Of a stretch of 64,000 nucleotides of DNA, positions 61,988 to 64,000 are shown in pieces. Under the pieces are notes generated by a model. The model was not told where the DNA came from. It was given only the letters and a program-made list of their open reading frames with translations, and searched no databases. Position numbers and translations under genes: made by a program. The number at the start of each line of letters is the position of its first letter. The first letter of the stretch is position 1. Source of the DNA: Thalassospira profundimaris (GTDB lineage: Bacteria > Pseudomonadota > Alphaproteobacteria > Rhodospirillales > Thalassospiraceae). Location: contig NZ_JPWF01000003.1 of the NCBI RefSeq assembly GCF_003326675.1, forward strand, positions 1 to 64,000, written 5' to 3'.

Positions 61988-63186
61988 CCGAAAAATTCCA
62001 AGGCTATCTGCGTTCTGACGGACGCAAGGGGATCCGCAATACGATTGTTGTCGCCTATCTGGTCGAATGCGCGCATTTCGTCGCCTCCAAGATCGTTGCC
62101 GGTTTTGACGATGAAGACGTGCAATTGATCGGATTTCCGGGATGTTTTCCCAACGAATATGCCGCCCGTGTGATGGGGCAGCTTTGCACCCATCCCAACG
62201 TTGGTGGTGTTCTGTTCGTGTCGCTTGGCTGTGAAAGCTTTGACAAGGTGCGGGCGTCTGGAACGGTGGCAAGCACCGGGCGTCCGGTCGAAACCCTTGT
62301 GATTCAGCGATCCGGCGGTACGGCCAAAACAGTTGAAACCGGTCGCGCCTGGGTACGGTCTGCATTGCAAGAAGTCGCCAAGGTCGAACGTGCCCCGATG
62401 GGGGTCGATGAATTGATCATTGGCACGATTTGCGGTGGTTCGGACGGCACATCGGGCATTTCCGGTAACCCGGCGGCGGGCAAGGCGTTTGATCTTCTGA
62501 TTGCCGAGGGGGCTGCTTGTATCTTTGAAGAAACCGGCGAACTGATAAGCTGCGAAGATATCATGGCAGAACGTGCCAAAACGCCGGAACTCGGCGAAGA
62601 ACTGCGTGCAGCGGTGCAAAAGGCCGAACGGTATTACGCAACGCTTGGCTATGGCTCGTTCGCGGCCGGAAATGCGGCTGGCGGCCTTTCGACGATCGAG
62701 GAAAAAAGTCTAGGTGCCTATGTCAAATCCGGGGACAGCCAGATATCCGGTTTGATCAAGCCCGGTGACGTGCCGCCACGCGGCGGGCTTTATCTGATGG
62801 ATGTGGTGCCTGATGGCGAAGTCCGGTTTGGCTTCCCCAACATTTCCGACAATGCCGAAATCGTCGAGATGATTGCAAGCGGGGCGCATATGACCCTGTT
62901 TGTTACCGGGCGTGGATCGGTTGTCGGATCGGCCATTTCTCCGGTCATCAAGATTTGTGCAAACCCCGACACCTATCGCGCCCTTGAAGGTGACATGGAT
63001 GTGAATGCCGGTGACATCATCGAAGGCAAGCGATCCATTGCCGAGGTCGGTCAGGAAATCCGTGATCTGGTCGTCAATGTTGCCAAGGGTGCGCAAACCA
63101 AATCCGAGGCGCTTGGCCATCGGGAATTCATTTTGACATATAAATCGTTCGATCCAATCGGGCCGTCGTGCCTGCCAGCGGTTTGA
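61984..63186 (+). CDS. UxaA-family sugar-acid dehydratase large subunit
   Basis: A 400-residue protein matching the C-terminal catalytic part of UxaA/GarD-type dehydratases, with conserved cysteines in FPGCFPNEYA, SLGCESFDK and GTICGGSDGTSGISGNPA. Family members dehydrate altronate, galactarate or aldonates to 2-keto-3-deoxy acids. It is the second dehydratase of this operon, beside the enolase-superfamily enzyme, so the cluster may handle two sugars or two stereoisomers. It is followed after 9 bp by an SDR gene. Confidence 0.9.
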   Translation: MTEKFQGYLRSDGRKGIRNTIVVAYLVECAHFVASKIVAGFDDEDVQLIGFPGCFPNEYAARVMGQLCTHPNVGGVLFVSLGCESFDKVRASGTVASTGRPVETLVIQRSGGTAKTVETGRAWVRSALQEVAKVERAPMGVDELIIGTICGGSDGTSGISGNPAAGKAFDLLIAEGAACIFEETGELISCEDIMAERAKTPELGEELRAAVQKAERYYATLGYGSFAAGNAAGGLSTIEEKSLGAYVKSGDSQISGLIKPGDVPPRGGLYLMDVVPDGEVRFGFPNISDNAEIVEMIASGAHMTLFVTGRGSVVGSAISPVIKICANPDTYRALEGDMDVNAGDIIEGKRSIAEVGQEIRDLVVNVAKGAQTKSEALGHREFILTYKSFDPIGPSCLPAV

Positions 63187-63195
63187 GGAGGAACC

Positions 63196-63933
63196 ATGAA
63201 AAGACTTGAAGGAAAACTGTGTTTGATCACCGCTGCGGGGCAGGGCATTGGTCGTGCATCGGCTGAACGTCTTGCTGCCGAAGGTGGCCGGGTCATTGCA
63301 ACGGACGTCAATGATGCCGCCCTTGCCGAACTTGCTGCCATTGATGGTATCGAAGCCCGCAAGCTGGATGTGACCAACAAGGATGCGATCACCGCATTGA
63401 TCAGTGAAGTCGGCCCGGTCGATGTTCTGTTTAACTGTGCTGGTGTTGTTCATAACGGCACCATTCTTGAGGCAACCGAAGAAGAATGGGACTTTGCGTT
63501 TGAACTGAATGTCAAAGCCCAGTTCCGCATGATCCGTGCGGTTCTGCCCGGTATGCTTGAAAAAGGCAAAGGTTCGATTATCAATATGGCCTCGGTCGCT
63601 GGTCCGGTAACCGGGCCGGTCAACCGCCTGATCTATTCCGCGTCAAAGGCGGCGGTTGCGGGCATGACCAAGGCGATTGCCAATGATCACGTGACCCAGG
63701 GCATTCGGTGTAATGCGATTGCACCGGGAACGGTTGACAGCCCAAGTCTGCATGAACGTCTGCGGGCGACGGGGGACTACGAAGGCGCGCTTAAGGCATT
63801 TATCGCGCGCCAGCCGATGGGCCGTATCGGCAAACCGGAAGAAATAGCAGCACTGGTTGCGTATCTCGCATCTGACGAGAGCGGCTTTACCACCGGCGCT
63901 GTGCATGTTGTAGATGGTGGTTGGACCGCCTGA
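63196..63933 (+). CDS. SDR dehydrogenase, probable 2-keto-3-deoxy-L-fuconate dehydrogenase
   Basis: A 245-residue short-chain dehydrogenase with the NAD-binding motif AAGQGIG (residues 13-19), Asp37 favouring NAD+, and catalytic Ser133, Tyr147, Lys151 (YSASK). Its sequence closely resembles human BDH2/DHRS6 (for example GIRCNAIAPGTVDSPSLHER), the group that contains bacterial 2-keto-3-deoxy-L-fuconate dehydrogenase. It would oxidise the 2-keto-3-deoxy acid to a 2,4-diketo acid. GGAGGAA lies 4 bases upstream, and the next gene is a probable diketo-acid hydrolase. Confidence 0.9.
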   Translation: MKRLEGKLCLITAAGQGIGRASAERLAAEGGRVIATDVNDAALAELAAIDGIEARKLDVTNKDAITALISEVGPVDVLFNCAGVVHNGTILEATEEEWDFAFELNVKAQFRMIRAVLPGMLEKGKGSIINMASVAGPVTGPVNRLIYSASKAAVAGMTKAIANDHVTQGIRCNAIAPGTVDSPSLHERLRATGDYEGALKAFIARQPMGRIGKPEEIAALVAYLASDESGFTTGAVHVVDGGWTA

Positions 63934-63963
63934 TCGGAATTTGAACGAAGGATTGGATTTAAG

Positions 63964-64000
63964 ATGAAATTCGCACGTTACGGAGAACGCGGTGCAGAAA
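63964..64000 (+). CDS. Start of a probable FAH-family hydrolase (truncated by window end)
   Basis: Only 12 codons are present (MKFARYGERGAE). This is the typical N-terminus of fumarylacetoacetate-hydrolase-family enzymes, including 2,4-diketo-3-deoxy-L-fuconate hydrolase. GAAGGA lies 11 bases upstream. Such an enzyme would follow the SDR and cleave the diketo acid to pyruvate and lactate. The call rests on this short match and context. Confidence 0.6.
   Translation, partial: MKFARYGERGAE

Noticed and set aside
1-64000. CRISPR arrays, tRNA or rRNA genes, insertion sequences, prophage or conjugative genes
   Set aside because: No direct-repeat arrays, RNA gene signatures, transposases, integrases or phage genes were seen by reading; the region looks like stable chromosome.

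Overview
This 64 kb window looks like chromosomal DNA of a free-living alphaproteobacterium. The evidence is three complete TRAP transporters, an imuA-imuB-dnaE2 mutagenesis cassette behind an alphaproteobacterial LexA box (GAAC-N7-GAAC), an RpiR-type regulator beside inositol genes with GGAA-N6-TTCC-like sites, and moderate GC content. A marine Rhodospirillales such as Thalassospira would fit, but that is an inference from gene content only. No rRNA, tRNA, CRISPR array, insertion sequence or phage gene was seen.

Layout. (1) 1-3930, minus strand: a TRAP transporter (dctP-dctQ-dctM) followed by an extradiol (catechol 2,3-) dioxygenase. (2) 4429-10130, plus: SOS promoter and imuA-imuB-dnaE2. 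(3) 10259-17147, minus: LacI regulator, then a CUT1 sugar ABC transporter with an embedded FAD-dependent oxidoreductase. An identical 14-bp palindrome lies at the regulator's promoter and inside the start of the binding-protein gene. (4) 17352-23451, plus: a ThDP enzyme of the acetolactate-synthase fold, a structured 190-nt gap, a DadA-like amino acid dehydrogenase and a second TRAP transporter. A divergent LysR / AsnC-racemase pair follows. (5) 25849-37907: myo-inositol island with a Gfo/Idh/MocA enzyme, RpiR regulator, iolG, a FrcBCA-type ABC transporter and iolC-iolD-iolE-iolB. Three related operator-like sites are present. (6) 38151-42925: LysR regulator, then a minus-strand operon of nitrilase-family hydrolase plus a third TRAP transporter.

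(7) 43342-53346 is the most interesting block. It holds a periplasmic binding protein, membrane histidine kinase and sigma54-activator response regulator arranged like the Salmonella PgtC-PgtB-PgtA sensory system. Next come a good -24/-12 (sigma54) promoter and a second ABC transporter (binding protein, fused permease, ATPase) whose binding protein is a clear paralogue of the sensory one. A phosphoglycerate-mutase-type histidine phosphatase follows. I read it as a regulated uptake system for a phosphorylated organic compound. (8) 53379-64000: a lactonase, a CUT1 ABC transporter, and a non-phosphorylative deoxysugar (L-fucose-like) pathway: enolase-superfamily dehydratase, mutarotase, Gfo/Idh/MocA dehydrogenase, MaoC-fold protein, split UxaA-family dehydratase, BDH2-like SDR, and the first 12 codons of a probable FAH-family hydrolase cut by the window edge.

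A recurring architectural feature is a strong stem-loop directly after the solute-binding-protein gene in six of the seven transporter operons, as expected if binding-protein mRNA is made or kept in excess over permease mRNA. Together the genes describe a nutrient-scavenging region with little intergenic space and one regulator per import-and-catabolism module.
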